From NCBI RefSeq assembly GCF_021699195.1, contig NZ_SSXE01000067.1, positions 1 to 64,000 of the forward strand: a stretch of 64,000 nt of DNA, given 5' to 3'. The stretch comes from Nonomuraea sp. MG754425 (GTDB taxonomy: Bacteria > Actinomycetota > Actinomycetes > Streptosporangiales > Streptosporangiaceae). Position numbers and translations under genes: made by a program. Every line of letters begins with the position of its first letter. Positions within the stretch are counted from its first letter, which is position 1. This document shows positions 45,901-54,063 of this stretch, one piece after another. Under the pieces are notes generated by a model. It did no database searches and was not told where the DNA came from. It saw nothing but the letters and a program-made list of their open reading frames with translations.

Positions 45901-47044
45901 AGGCCGCGCCGATGGCCGCGGCGTCGGCCGCGATCGGCGAGGTCTCCACCCTGACCGCGTGCAGCCGCCGGGCCAGCGGCCGGTCGGCCACCGCCCGCGC
46001 GATCACCTCCCGGTAGATCCCCCCGACCTCGCGCAGCGCGGGGCCGCCGAGCACGAGCAGGTCGATGTCCAGCATGTTCACCACGCTCACGGCGGCGTCG
46101 GCCAGCCGCCGCGCCACCCGCTCGATCACCCGGCGCGCCTCGGGCTCCCCGGCGGCGGCCGCCGCGCAGATGGCGGCGTGGTCCGCGCGGTTGCCGAGCG
46201 CCGCCTCGATGGCGCTCGGGCAGCACACGGCCTCCACGCACCCGCGGTTGCCGCAGTAACACTCGGGCCCGTCGGGCTCGACCGCGATGTGCCCGAACTC
46301 GGCGGCGTTCAGCGAGCTGCCCCGGTAGACCTGGTTGTCCAGGAAGAGGCCGCCCCCGATCCCGGTGCCGAGGTAGAGGTAGGCGAAGTCGCGGGCCGAG
46401 CGCGCGATGCCCGCCCAGCGCTCGCCGATGGCCGCCGCCGTGGCGTCGTTGTCCACGGTCACGGGGAAGCGGGTGTACTCCTGCAGCAGGCCCTTGACCG
46501 GCACCCGCTGCCAGCCCGCCAGCCGCGGCGGCGAGACGATCACGCCGTCGGCGTTCAGCGGCCCCGGGCAGGCCAGCCCCACGCCGAGCACCTTGCCGTC
46601 GGGCACCCCGGCCTCGCGCAGGATCCGGCGGGCCGCCCTGGCCATCCGGCGGATCACCGCGTCGGGGCTCATGCCGGGCCGCAGCGGCAGGTGCAGCCGG
46701 GTGAGGGGCCGCCCCGCGAGGTCGGCCAGCACGCACGACAGCTCCTGCGGGTCGAAGTGCACGCCGACCGCGTAGCCGGCGCGGGCGTCGACGCGCAGGA
46801 TCGTCCGCGGCTTGCCGCCGCTCGACGGGGCGGAGCCGTCCTCGACGACCAGGCCCTCGTCGAGCAGCCGGCGCACGATCACCGACACGGTCTGGGCGGT
46901 GAGCCCGGTCACGGAGGCGATCTGCACCCGGCTGATCCCGTCGGACGCCTGGATGGCCTCCAGCACCACGGCCCGGTTGTAGCTGCCGACCTTGGGCAGG
47001 TTCGTGCCCTGCTGCATGTGAGCAATGTCACCACAGAGTGTTGA
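42989..47044 (+). CDS. GH38 alpha-mannosidase with lost 3' end, open through antisense of ROK gene
   Basis: GH38 enzymes release alpha-mannose with a zinc-dependent retaining mechanism. The N-terminal beta domain is followed by the catalytic barrel with zinc ligands in GHAHIDSAWLWPLRET (His260, His262, Asp264), nucleophile Asp374 in VWLPDTFGF, and LLHQFHDILPGSS. Recognisable mannosidase sequence runs to about residue 946 (GDVIVRFHESRGG, about 45820). The last 50-60 residues of the usual beta-sandwich are missing. Instead the frame continues, without a stop, across the entire antisense of the convergent ROK gene and ends at 47044, giving 1,351 residues. The added 400 residues are Arg/Gly/Ala-rich and not believable as a domain. 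ATG at 42989 follows AGGAG by 9 bases. There is no signal peptide, so it acts inside the cell. Confidence 0.8.
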   Translation: MHDDRELVEARLKRVLDERIRPAIYPESVPLEVAVWHAPDEPVPVAEGLAATPEPISVGQAWGRPWGTSWFTVTGTVPEEWAGRIVEAILDLGFDADKPGFQCEGLVYRPDGTPVKGLNPRNQWVRLGSPAEGGEEVRLHVEAASNPIILMHGAFLPTPMGDKETAGADPLYRLTRMDLAVFDRTVWDLVMDLEVLGELMAELPVDGARRWELLRALERALDAVDLQDVNGTAQAARAELAGVLATPATPSAHRISAVGHAHIDSAWLWPLRETVRKVARTASNMTALLEDEPDFVFAMSQAQQWAWIKEHRPEVWAKVTKAVAAGRFVPAGGMWVESDTNMPGSEAMARQFVHGKRFFIDEFGVDNEEVWLPDTFGFAAGLPQIIKAAGSKRLLTQKISWSQTNTFPHHTFLWEGIDGTRIFTHFPPVDTYNCSMSGGELAHAARNFRDKGVARHSLAPTGWGDGGGGTTREMVAKAARARDLEGSPAVTWETPAEFFAKAEAEYPSPPVWVGELYLELHRATLTSQAKTKQGNRRSESLLREAELWAATAAVRRGAPYPYERLDRIWKTVLLHQFHDILPGSSIAWVHREARRTYELVAAELTEIIDGAQRALAGEGPGELTFNGAPHARGGVPAGGAARARRADAAAPRPRDGGGHVLQDARLRVEIDARGLVVSARDLVTGREAVAPGRAANLLQLHPDFPNKWDAWDVDAFYRHTVTDLTEADDVRAAGGAVVVTRSFGGSRVTQRLTVTDGRLEIDTEVDWHETEKFLKLAFPLDVRADRYASESQFGHAFRPTHTNTSWEAAKFEACNHRFVHVEEPGWGVALVNDSTYGHDVTRDVDGHGTTTTLRASLLRAPRFPDPETDQGVHRFRHALVPGAAIGDAVREGYFVNLPERRVPGGEETVEPLVTVDDDAVVVTAVKLADDGSGDVIVRFHESRGGPSRARRASAADQRAQAGRVRGVEDQRGRADGRGVGRDRRGLHPDRVQPPGQRPVGHRPRDHLPVDPPDLAQRGAAEHEQVDVQHVHHAHGGVGQPPRHPLDHPARLGLPGGGRRADGGVVRAVAERRLDGARAAHGLHAPAVAAVTLGPVGLDRDVPELGGVQRAAPVDLVVQEEAAPDPGAEVEVGEVAGRARDARPALADGRRRGVVVHGHGEAGVLLQQALDRHPLPARQPRRRDDHAVGVQRPRAGQPHAEHLAVGHPGLAQDPAGRPGHPADHRVGAHAGPQRQVQPGEGPPREVGQHARQLLRVEVHADRVAGAGVDAQDRPRLAAARRGGAVLDDQALVEQPAHDHRHGLGGEPGHGGDLHPADPVGRLDGLQHHGPVVAADLGQVRALLHVSNVTTEC
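45845..47017 (-). CDS. ROK family transcriptional regulator
   Basis: The 390-residue protein has an N-terminal winged helix-turn-helix (about 10-75, ISRVQIASVTGLTAQTVSVI) and a ROK sugar-kinase-like domain with GVHFDPQ, the sugar-binding AEFGHIAV and the zinc motif CYCGNRGCVE. It resembles NagC/XylR-type repressors that leave DNA when a sugar binds. It is complete. It is divergent from the sugar transport operon, whose promoter holds a palindrome suited to it, and convergent with the mannosidase, so its ligand is probably mannose or a mannoside. Confidence 0.92.
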   Translation of the reverse strand: MQQGTNLPKVGSYNRAVVLEAIQASDGISRVQIASVTGLTAQTVSVIVRRLLDEGLVVEDGSAPSSGGKPRTILRVDARAGYAVGVHFDPQELSCVLADLAGRPLTRLHLPLRPGMSPDAVIRRMARAARRILREAGVPDGKVLGVGLACPGPLNADGVIVSPPRLAGWQRVPVKGLLQEYTRFPVTVDNDATAAAIGERWAGIARSARDFAYLYLGTGIGGGLFLDNQVYRGSSLNAAEFGHIAVEPDGPECYCGNRGCVEAVCCPSAIEAALGNRADHAAICAAAAAGEPEARRVIERVARRLADAAVSVVNMLDIDLLVLGGPALREVGGIYREVIARAVADRPLARRLHAVRVETSPIAADAAAIGAASLVFHATYAPRLGTLVSG

Positions 47045-47070
47045 CTTAGTAAATCAAAAAGATTTACGTT
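47041..47070 (+). promoter_or_regulatory. Promoter of the sugar ABC operon
   Basis: TTGACT (47041-47046) and TACGTT (47065-47070) are spaced by 18 bases. The transcript would start about 26 bases before the binding-protein ATG, with AAGGGA between. The operator fills the spacer. Confidence 0.6.
47049..47067. promoter_or_regulatory. ROK-type operator GTAAATC-N5-GATTTAC
   Basis: A perfect 7-base inverted repeat surrounds AAAAA, an AT-rich island in GC-rich surroundings. It lies within the promoter spacer and 32 bases upstream of the ROK start, so one bound dimer could repress the transporter and the regulator's own gene. NagC/Mlc-type operators have similar AT-rich form. Confidence 0.75.
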
Positions 47071-47102
47071 CTCGGCAACCCAAGGAAACAAGGGAAACCG
47101 TG

Positions 47103-48467
47103 ATGAAACGTAGCCTGGCTGGTTCCCTCGTCGTGTTGACAGCGCTGACAGCCGCAGGTTGTGGTGGCGGCGGCGCGCAGGAACCCGCGTCCGGAGCCAA
47201 AGAGCTCGAGGTCCTCTACAAGGTCGAGCCGACGTGGCCGCATCTGGAGAAGATGCTCGGCGACGCCAAGAAGCAGTACGAGGCCGCCCACCCCGGCGTC
47301 ACGATCAAGCTGACCGCGGTGCAGGGCAACAACGAGGCCTACTACACGAAACTGGCGCTGCTGAACCGGTCCCCCGACTCGGCGCCCGACCTCTACTACC
47401 ACGACACGTTCCAGGTCAACGCGGACGTCGCGGCGGGCAAGCTGGCCCCGCTCGACGACTACCTCGCCAAGTGGCCCGACTGGAGCACCCAGTTCCCCGA
47501 CTCGGTCAAGCAGGCCGCCAAGGGCGCCGACGGCAAGATCTACGGCGTGCCGATCAGCACGGACACCCGCGGCCTCTGGTACCAGAAGGACGTTTTCGCC
47601 AAGGCCGGCCTGCCCGTCCCGTGGGAGCCGAAGACCTGGGCCGACGTGCTGGCCGCGGCCCGCGCGATCAAGCAGAAGGTCCCGGACGCGGTCCCGTTCA
47701 GCATGTACTCCACGAAGATCCACGGCGAGGCCGCGACCATGCAGGGCTTCGAGATGCTCCTGTACGGCACCCCCGGCGGCACCCTCTACGACGACGCGCA
47801 GCAGAAGTGGGTGGCCGGCGGCAAGAACTTCACCGACGCCCTGACCTTCATCAACACCGTCTACCGGGAGGAACTCGGCCCCAAGCAGGCCGACGCGCAC
47901 AACGCCAAGCTGGCCGACAAGGTCAACCTCGAGTGGTTCCCGGCCGGCCGGATCGGCATCTCGCTCGACGGCGCGTGGACGTCCGCGGCCTGGAAGCCGA
48001 CCAGCACCAAGCCGTGGCCCGAGTGGACCGACAAGGTGGGCTGGACCGCCATGCCGACGCAGAACGGCGAGGAACCCGGCGCGATCAGCATGTCGGGCGG
48101 CTGGGTGATGGCGATGAGCTCCTACACCAAGCTCAAGCAGGAGGCGTTCGACTTCATCGCGGTGGCCACGAACAAGGAGAACTCGATGACGTACTCCGTG
48201 AGCACCGGTGACCTGGCCACCCGCAAGGACGTCGCCGAGGACCCGAAGTACACCGCCGACAACCCGAGCGTCAAGTTCTGGACCGACCTGGCCTCGGTGA
48301 CGCGGTACCGGCCCGCGTACGAGGTGTACCCGAAGGTGTCGGCGCAGGTCCAGGAGGCGATGGAGGCCGTCACGACCGGGGCGCGCACGCCCGAGGAGGC
48401 CACCGCCGCCTACGTCAAGGCGCTGCCCACGGCCGTGGGGGGCGCCGACAAGGTCCTGACGCGATGA
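47103..48467 (+). CDS. Sugar ABC transporter lipoprotein (substrate-binding)
   Basis: The 454-residue protein is a family 1 extracellular solute-binding lipoprotein. The signal ends in the lipobox LTAAGC (Cys20), followed by a Gly-rich linker. The body shows LYYHDTFQVNADVAAGKLAP, YGVPISTDTRGLWYQKDVF and GAISMSGGWVMAMSS, typical of malto- and manno-oligosaccharide binders. ATG at 47103 has AAGGGA 7 bases upstream. It overlaps the first permease gene by 4 bases. The substrate is inferred from the neighbouring mannosidase. Confidence 0.93.
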   Translation: MKRSLAGSLVVLTALTAAGCGGGGAQEPASGAKELEVLYKVEPTWPHLEKMLGDAKKQYEAAHPGVTIKLTAVQGNNEAYYTKLALLNRSPDSAPDLYYHDTFQVNADVAAGKLAPLDDYLAKWPDWSTQFPDSVKQAAKGADGKIYGVPISTDTRGLWYQKDVFAKAGLPVPWEPKTWADVLAAARAIKQKVPDAVPFSMYSTKIHGEAATMQGFEMLLYGTPGGTLYDDAQQKWVAGGKNFTDALTFINTVYREELGPKQADAHNAKLADKVNLEWFPAGRIGISLDGAWTSAAWKPTSTKPWPEWTDKVGWTAMPTQNGEEPGAISMSGGWVMAMSSYTKLKQEAFDFIAVATNKENSMTYSVSTGDLATRKDVAEDPKYTADNPSVKFWTDLASVTRYRPAYEVYPKVSAQVQEAMEAVTTGARTPEEATAAYVKALPTAVGGADKVLTR

Positions 48468-49381
48468 CGATCGCCACCGCGCCGTCCGCGGCCGTGACGG
48501 GCTCGCCGGCAGGCGGCCCGCCACGGCCGCGGCGGCTGCTGCGCTGGCTGCTCCCCATGGCCCCCGCGCTGGTGCTGCTGGTGCTCTTCATGGCGGGCCC
48601 CATCCTGTGGAGCGTCTACATCGCCTTCACCAACGAGACGCTGACCGGCTCGGCCTCGGTGAACTCCCGGTTCGTCGGCTTCGACAACTTCGTCAGGATG
48701 TTCGGCGACCCGAACTTCCTCAACTCCTTCGTGCTCACGTTCGTCTTCGTGGTGGGCTCGGCGGTGATCGGCCAGAACACGCTCGGCCTGATCATCGCGC
48801 TGCTCCAGCGCGGGCGCGGCCGGGTGACGCGGGGCGTGGTCAACGGCGTGGTCATCGGCGCCTGGGTGATGCCCGAGATCGTGGCGGCGGCCTGCTGGTT
48901 CTCGTTCCTGGCCGAGGACGGCACGCTCAACACGGCGCTGGGCCTGTCGCAGGAGTGGCTCTACACCGCTCCGATGCTCGCCGTCATCCTGGCCAACGTC
49001 TGGCGGGGCACGGCGTTCTCGATGCTGGTGTACTCGGCCGCGCTGTCGGAGGTGCCGCCCGACCTGGTGGAGGCGGCGGCGGTGGACGGCGCGAGCCCGC
49101 TGCGGCGGCTGCTGCACATCACGCTGCCGTTGATCCGCCGCTCGATCATGGCCAACCTGATGCTGATCACGCTGCAGACGCTGGCCAGTTTCGGCCTCAT
49201 CTACGCCCTGACCGGCGGCGGCCCCGGCACGGCCAGCCAGACGACCCCGCTCTACATGTACGAGCAGGCCTTCCGCTACTTCGAGATCGGCTACGGCTCG
49301 GCCGTCGCGCTCGTGATGCTGGTCATCGGCGCCCTGTTCTCCCTCGTCTACCTGCGCCTGATCAGGGTGGAGGACGCATGA
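48464..49381 (+). CDS. Sugar ABC transporter permease (MalF type)
   Basis: The 305-residue protein has six spans and the EAA loop EAAAVDGASPLRRLLHITLP that docks the ATPase. It begins four bases before the end of the binding-protein gene and overlaps the second permease gene by four bases (ATGA both times), so the three are cotranslated. No ATPase gene lies in this operon; in actinomycetes a shared ATPase such as MsiK usually serves these systems. Confidence 0.93.
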   Translation: MTIATAPSAAVTGSPAGGPPRPRRLLRWLLPMAPALVLLVLFMAGPILWSVYIAFTNETLTGSASVNSRFVGFDNFVRMFGDPNFLNSFVLTFVFVVGSAVIGQNTLGLIIALLQRGRGRVTRGVVNGVVIGAWVMPEIVAAACWFSFLAEDGTLNTALGLSQEWLYTAPMLAVILANVWRGTAFSMLVYSAALSEVPPDLVEAAAVDGASPLRRLLHITLPLIRRSIMANLMLITLQTLASFGLIYALTGGGPGTASQTTPLYMYEQAFRYFEIGYGSAVALVMLVIGALFSLVYLRLIRVEDA

Positions 49382-50199
49382 CCCGGATCGCCGCGAGGAC
49401 CGCGGCCCTGCTGTCGCTGCTGCTCATCACGCTGGCCTTCCTGGGGCCGTTCGTCTGGGTGCTGATCGCCTCGGTGCAGCCGGAGTCCACGCTGTCGGCC
49501 GCCCCGACGGCCGCGTTCTCCCTGGACAACTTCGCCGCCGTGCTCACCTGGGAGACGGTGTTCCTGCCGCTGATCAACTCGATCGTCATCTCGGGCTCGA
49601 CGGCGATCGTCACGGTGCTGGTGGCGGGGCTGGCGGCCTACCCGCTGTCGCGTTTCCAGCTCCGCTACGGCCGGCACTTCATGCTGACCCTGCTGTTCAC
49701 CACGGGCCTGCCGATGACGGCGGTGCTCGTCCCGGTCTACTCGATGTTCTTCCGGTTCAACCTGTACGGCTCCGTGCCGGCGATGGTGCTGTTCCTGACG
49801 GCCAGTTCGCTGCCGTTCTCCATCTGGATGATGAAGAACTTCATGGACGGGGTGCCGGTGAGCCTGGAGGAGGCCGCCTGGGTGGACGGGGCCGGCTGGG
49901 TGCAGTCGCTGCGGGCCGTGGTGGGGCCGCTGATGGCGCCGGGCATCGCGGTGGTGGCGATCTTCGTGTTCGTGGGGCAGTGGGGGAACTTCTTCGCCCC
50001 GTTCGTGCTGCTGGACACGCCGGACAAGCAGCCGGCGGCGGTCACCGTCTTCACGTTCTTCACCCAGTACGGGCAGGCCGCGTACGGGCAGCTCGCCGCG
50101 TTCTCGATCCTGTACACGGCGCCGGCGGTGGTGCTGTACGTGGCGGTCAACAAGTACCTGGCGGGGTCGTTCAACTTCGGCGGCTCGGTCAAGGGCTGA
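49378..50199 (+). CDS. Sugar ABC transporter permease (MalG type)
   Basis: The 273-residue protein has six spans and the EAA loop EAAWVDGAGWVQSLRAVVGP. It forms the heteromeric channel with the product of the preceding gene. It ends the operon: a GTGCGG-GGG-CCGCAC hairpin lies 17 bases after the stop. Confidence 0.93.
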   Translation: MTRIAARTAALLSLLLITLAFLGPFVWVLIASVQPESTLSAAPTAAFSLDNFAAVLTWETVFLPLINSIVISGSTAIVTVLVAGLAAYPLSRFQLRYGRHFMLTLLFTTGLPMTAVLVPVYSMFFRFNLYGSVPAMVLFLTASSLPFSIWMMKNFMDGVPVSLEEAAWVDGAGWVQSLRAVVGPLMAPGIAVVAIFVFVGQWGNFFAPFVLLDTPDKQPAAVTVFTFFTQYGQAAYGQLAAFSILYTAPAVVLYVAVNKYLAGSFNFGGSVKG

Positions 50200-50215
50200 G
50201 CGCCGCGCGGCGCGC

Positions 50216-50230
50216 GTGCGGGGGCCGCAC
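50216..50230 (+). terminator. Short hairpin after the sugar permease gene
   Basis: GTGCGG pairs with CCGCAC across a GGG loop, just after a GCGCCGCGCGGCGC palindrome (about 50201-50214). The two together could end the sugar operon; neither has a T-run. Confidence 0.4.
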
Positions 50231-50355
50231 CCGTCCCTGAGACTTTGGCGGCTTTACGACAAGTCAGGATCTGGCCAGGGCGATCTCATGGACAGCGCAG
50301 TTCAGGATGGCTAGGAATTCGGTATTCGTGCTTACCGATTTTCTGGAGGTCGTCC

Positions 50356-53300
50356 ATGCGTGGCTTAAGGCGGGGAAGGGTGCTGACCGTCGCGGCGGCC
50401 ATGGCGGCCTCGCTGCTCTCGGTCCCCGGCGCGTACGCCGAGTCCGATCCGGCGGCGAACAGCGCGGCGTTCACCGCGGCGGCGGCCGGCACCGAGATCA
50501 CCCTGATCACCGGTGACCGGGTGCAGGTGCGGAAGGTGGACGGCGAGCACTCGACGGTCACGGTCACCCCCGCGCCCCGGGCCGACGGCTCCGTGCCGAC
50601 GTTTCAGGTGCTGGAGACCGGGAGCGGCGTGACGGTCATCCCCGACGACGTCGCGACCCTGGTCCCCGAGCGGCTCGACACCGAGCTGTTCAACGTCACG
50701 GCCCTGGCCGAGCAGGACTACGGCGCGGCCATCCCGCTCATCCTCACCTACGCGCAGAACGCGGCCAGGGCCGCGGTGCCGGCGGCCGAGCGGCTGCGCA
50801 CGCTGGAGAGCATCGGCGGCGCGGGCGTGCGGGTGGCGGCGGCGGACGCGGCGGCGTTCGGGGCGGAGCTGGCCAAGCTCGCGGCCCCGTCGCCGCAGGC
50901 GCGCGCGGCCACGCCGCTCGCGGGCGTGTCGAAGGTCTGGCTGGACCGCAAGGTGCGGCCGGTCCTGGAGGACAGCGTCCCGCAGATCGGCGCGCCCGAG
51001 GCGTGGGCCGCCGGTTACGACGGCTCCGGCACCACCGTCGCCGTGCTCGACACCGGCGTGGACGCCGGCCACGCCGACCTGGCCGGCAAGGTCGCCGAAC
51101 AGCGCGACTTCACCGGCGAGGACGTCAATGGGGACCCGCACGGCCACGGCACCCACGTGGCGAGCACGGCCTCGGGCGTGGCGCCCGGCGTGCGGCTGCT
51201 GGGCGGGCGGGTGCTGGGCGCCGACGGCTCCGGCCAGCTCTCCTGGATCATCGACGGCATGGAGTGGGCGGCCGGCGAGAAGCACGCCGAGGTCGTCAAC
51301 CTGAGCCTGGGCGGCCGTGAGGCGGGCGGCCCGCTCACCGACGCGGTGAGCACGCTGACCCGCCAGTACGGGACGCTGTTCGTCGTGGCCGCCGGCAACG
51401 ACGGCTGCGACTCGTGCGTGGGCACCCCTGGCGACGCCCCCGAGGCGCTGACCGTCGGCGCGGTGGACAAGCAGGACCGTCTCGCGGACTTCTCCAACCG
51501 CGGCCCGGTGGCGGCCGACGGGGCGGTCAAGCCCGACGTCACCGCGCCGGGCGTGGACATCACCGCCGCCAGGTCGGGCGGCGGCCGGATCGCGATGTCC
51601 GGCACCTCCATGGCCACTCCGCACGTCGCGGGCGCGGCGGCGCTGCTGCGCCAGGCCCGTCCCGACCTCACCGCGAACGAGCTGAAGTCGCTGCTCATGG
51701 CCACCGCCGAGCCGGGTGCGGACATCCCCGTGGACGCGCAGGGCGCGGGCCGGATCGACGTGGCCGCCGCCGTCAAGGGCTCGGTCGTGGCCTCGGCGGG
51801 CTCGCTCAACTTCGGCCGGCTGAGCATCGGCGAGGAGAAGACGCTCACCGTCGGCTACCGCAACCTCGGCCAGGCCCCCGCCGAACTGCGGCTGACCGGC
51901 GGCGACGCGTTCACGGTCGAGCCGGCCACGCTCACCCTGCCCGCGGGCGGCTCCGCGGAGGCCAAGGTGACGCTCAAGGCCGGCGAGCCCGGCACGCTGC
52001 GCCGGGAGCTGACGGCGGCGGGCACCCGCACGCTGCTCGCGGCCACGGTGGAGGAGAAGCGCGTCGAGCTGCGCGTGCGCGGCGTGGCCAGGGACGGCCG
52101 CACCGCCCGCGGCGGCTTCACCGTGCTCAACCTGGACGAGGGCACCCTGGTCGGCCGCCTGCTGCCCGGTGCCCCGGACGAGCCCTGCACCGAGGCGAAG
52201 TACGGCTCCGGCACCTGCCTGCGCGTCAAGCCCGGCACGTACTCGGTGCTCGGGCACATCTTCACCATGCCGGCCACCCAGGACAGCACCGCCACCGGCA
52301 AGCCGCTGCACGAGAGCCTCGTCGGCGACCCCGAGATGCGCATCACCAAGGACACCGAGGTCGTCCTGGACGCCCGCAAGGCCGTCGAGGTGCGGGTCGA
52401 GACCCCCGACCACGAGACCAAGCGCAACACCGGGGCCGCCGCCGCCCTCATGTGGTACCGCGCCGGCGAGCAGGGCACGGCGCTGCGCGGCGGCACCAAC
52501 ATCTCGCCCGGCGGCCAGGTGGAGGAGCGGCTGTTCGTGCAGCCGACGAAGAAGGTCACCAAGGGCACGTTCGTGGTCTCCACCCGCTGGCGGCTCGAGG
52601 CCCCGGCGATCGAGCTGTCCACGCCCGGCCTGAAGCTGACGCCCGAGTACGTCGATCCGGTCCAGTTCAGCGACTTCTCCACCGAGTACCCGCGCCTGGA
52701 CGGCGTCCGCCTGCTGCCGGCCGCCGACGCCGGGCGGGGCAGCGCCGCGGAGATCAAGGCCCGCGACCTGCGCGGCCGGCTCGCCGTGATCCGCCGCACC
52801 GACGGCGTCCCGGTCTCCACGCAGGCCAACGCCGCCGCGGCGGCCGGGGCGGCCATGGTGGCCGTCTACAGCGACCGGCCCGGCTCCGACGTCACGACCG
52901 GCGGCAACATGGTCAAGCTGGCCGTCCCGACGGTGCGGCTGAGCCACGAGGAGGGGCTGAAGCTGGTCGAGCGGCTGCGCCGGCTGCCCGTGCCGGTCGT
53001 GGCCAAGGGCATCGTGGCCAGCCCGTACGTCTACGACCTGTACCTGCGCGAGCAGGGCAGGGTCGGCGACTCCCTCAAGTACGTGGTCCGCGCGAAGACG
53101 CAGGCCAGGGTCGAGACCGGCTACCACAGCCAGCTCGCCGACGACATGACGGCCAACGAGGCCCGCTACGTCTTCGAGCCCTGGGACACGCTGTCGATCT
53201 CGACGAACCATCCGATGGCCAAGACCCCGCGTACCCGCGTGGACTACGTCACCCCCGATCCCGATCTGCGGTGGAGCACCTCCGCGCAGACGCCGGAGCG

Positions 53301-54063
53301 CAACTACAACAACATGTGGCCGCGTCCGGACACGGTCCGCGTGGGGGTGTCGTCGCCGGAGATGCGCGCGTACGCGCCGGGGGAGCGGGTCGGCCGCACG
53401 GTGTTCAAGCAGCCGCTGCTGCCCGGCGTCAACCCGCGCAACCCGGTCCGCAGGGACGGCGACAAGCTGATGCTGTCGATGCAGGGCTTCGTGGACTCCG
53501 GCGGCAACGTCGGCGAGGCGTACACGAGCATGTTCGAGCGCGGCATGAAGACCGACTTCCGGCTCTTCCAGGGCGAGACGCTGATCTGGCAGACGAACTA
53601 CCTGCCCGCCGGGTCGGGGATCCTCCCGGCGGACCGGAACGCCTACCGGATCGAGTACGACCTCGCCAACGAGTCGGACTGGGCCAAGCTGTCCACCCGC
53701 ACCAGAGGCGTGTGGACGTTCACCTCGGAGCACGTGGCCCAGCCCACCGTGCTGCCGCTGCTGGTGGCCTCCTTCGACGCGCCGGTGGACCTGAAGAACC
53801 GGGCCGTCTCCCGCAAGCTCGGGCTGAGCGTGCGCCATCAGGAAGGGGCACGGCAGAGCTCGATCGGGCAGGTGTCGCTGGAGGTGTCGTACGACGACGG
53901 CGGCACCTGGCGGCCGGCCCGCCTGCGGGCCAAGGGGGACCGGGCCTACGAGACGACGCTCGACCAGTTCCGGCCGGGGTTCGTCTCGCTGCGGCTCAAG
54001 GCCGCCGACGTGGACGGCAACACGCTGACGCAGGAGGTGATCCGCGCCTACGCCCTGCGCTGA
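50356..54063 (+). CDS. Large secreted S8 (subtilisin) family serine protease
   Basis: The 1,235-residue protein has a signal peptide (about 1-28, ending VPGAYA), a propeptide-like region (about 40-195) and a subtilisin domain (about 205-445) with Asp232 (VAVLDTGVD), His264 (HGTHVAS), oxyanion Asn348 (AAGNDG) and Ser418 (GTSMATPHVAGAAAL). After it come an Ig-like segment (about 455-540), an unassigned beta-rich region, a PA-like segment (about 790-880, IRRTDGVPVSTQANAAAAAGAAMV) and more C-terminal beta domains. No sortase or membrane anchor is evident, so it is probably secreted. ATG 50356 has TGGAGG 6 bases upstream. Its end overlaps the TetR gene end by 16 bases. Confidence 0.92.
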   Translation: MRGLRRGRVLTVAAAMAASLLSVPGAYAESDPAANSAAFTAAAAGTEITLITGDRVQVRKVDGEHSTVTVTPAPRADGSVPTFQVLETGSGVTVIPDDVATLVPERLDTELFNVTALAEQDYGAAIPLILTYAQNAARAAVPAAERLRTLESIGGAGVRVAAADAAAFGAELAKLAAPSPQARAATPLAGVSKVWLDRKVRPVLEDSVPQIGAPEAWAAGYDGSGTTVAVLDTGVDAGHADLAGKVAEQRDFTGEDVNGDPHGHGTHVASTASGVAPGVRLLGGRVLGADGSGQLSWIIDGMEWAAGEKHAEVVNLSLGGREAGGPLTDAVSTLTRQYGTLFVVAAGNDGCDSCVGTPGDAPEALTVGAVDKQDRLADFSNRGPVAADGAVKPDVTAPGVDITAARSGGGRIAMSGTSMATPHVAGAAALLRQARPDLTANELKSLLMATAEPGADIPVDAQGAGRIDVAAAVKGSVVASAGSLNFGRLSIGEEKTLTVGYRNLGQAPAELRLTGGDAFTVEPATLTLPAGGSAEAKVTLKAGEPGTLRRELTAAGTRTLLAATVEEKRVELRVRGVARDGRTARGGFTVLNLDEGTLVGRLLPGAPDEPCTEAKYGSGTCLRVKPGTYSVLGHIFTMPATQDSTATGKPLHESLVGDPEMRITKDTEVVLDARKAVEVRVETPDHETKRNTGAAAALMWYRAGEQGTALRGGTNISPGGQVEERLFVQPTKKVTKGTFVVSTRWRLEAPAIELSTPGLKLTPEYVDPVQFSDFSTEYPRLDGVRLLPAADAGRGSAAEIKARDLRGRLAVIRRTDGVPVSTQANAAAAAGAAMVAVYSDRPGSDVTTGGNMVKLAVPTVRLSHEEGLKLVERLRRLPVPVVAKGIVASPYVYDLYLREQGRVGDSLKYVVRAKTQARVETGYHSQLADDMTANEARYVFEPWDTLSISTNHPMAKTPRTRVDYVTPDPDLRWSTSAQTPERNYNNMWPRPDTVRVGVSSPEMRAYAPGERVGRTVFKQPLLPGVNPRNPVRRDGDKLMLSMQGFVDSGGNVGEAYTSMFERGMKTDFRLFQGETLIWQTNYLPAGSGILPADRNAYRIEYDLANESDWAKLSTRTRGVWTFTSEHVAQPTVLPLLVASFDAPVDLKNRAVSRKLGLSVRHQEGARQSSIGQVSLEVSYDDGGTWRPARLRAKGDRAYETTLDQFRPGFVSLRLKAADVDGNTLTQEVIRAYALR

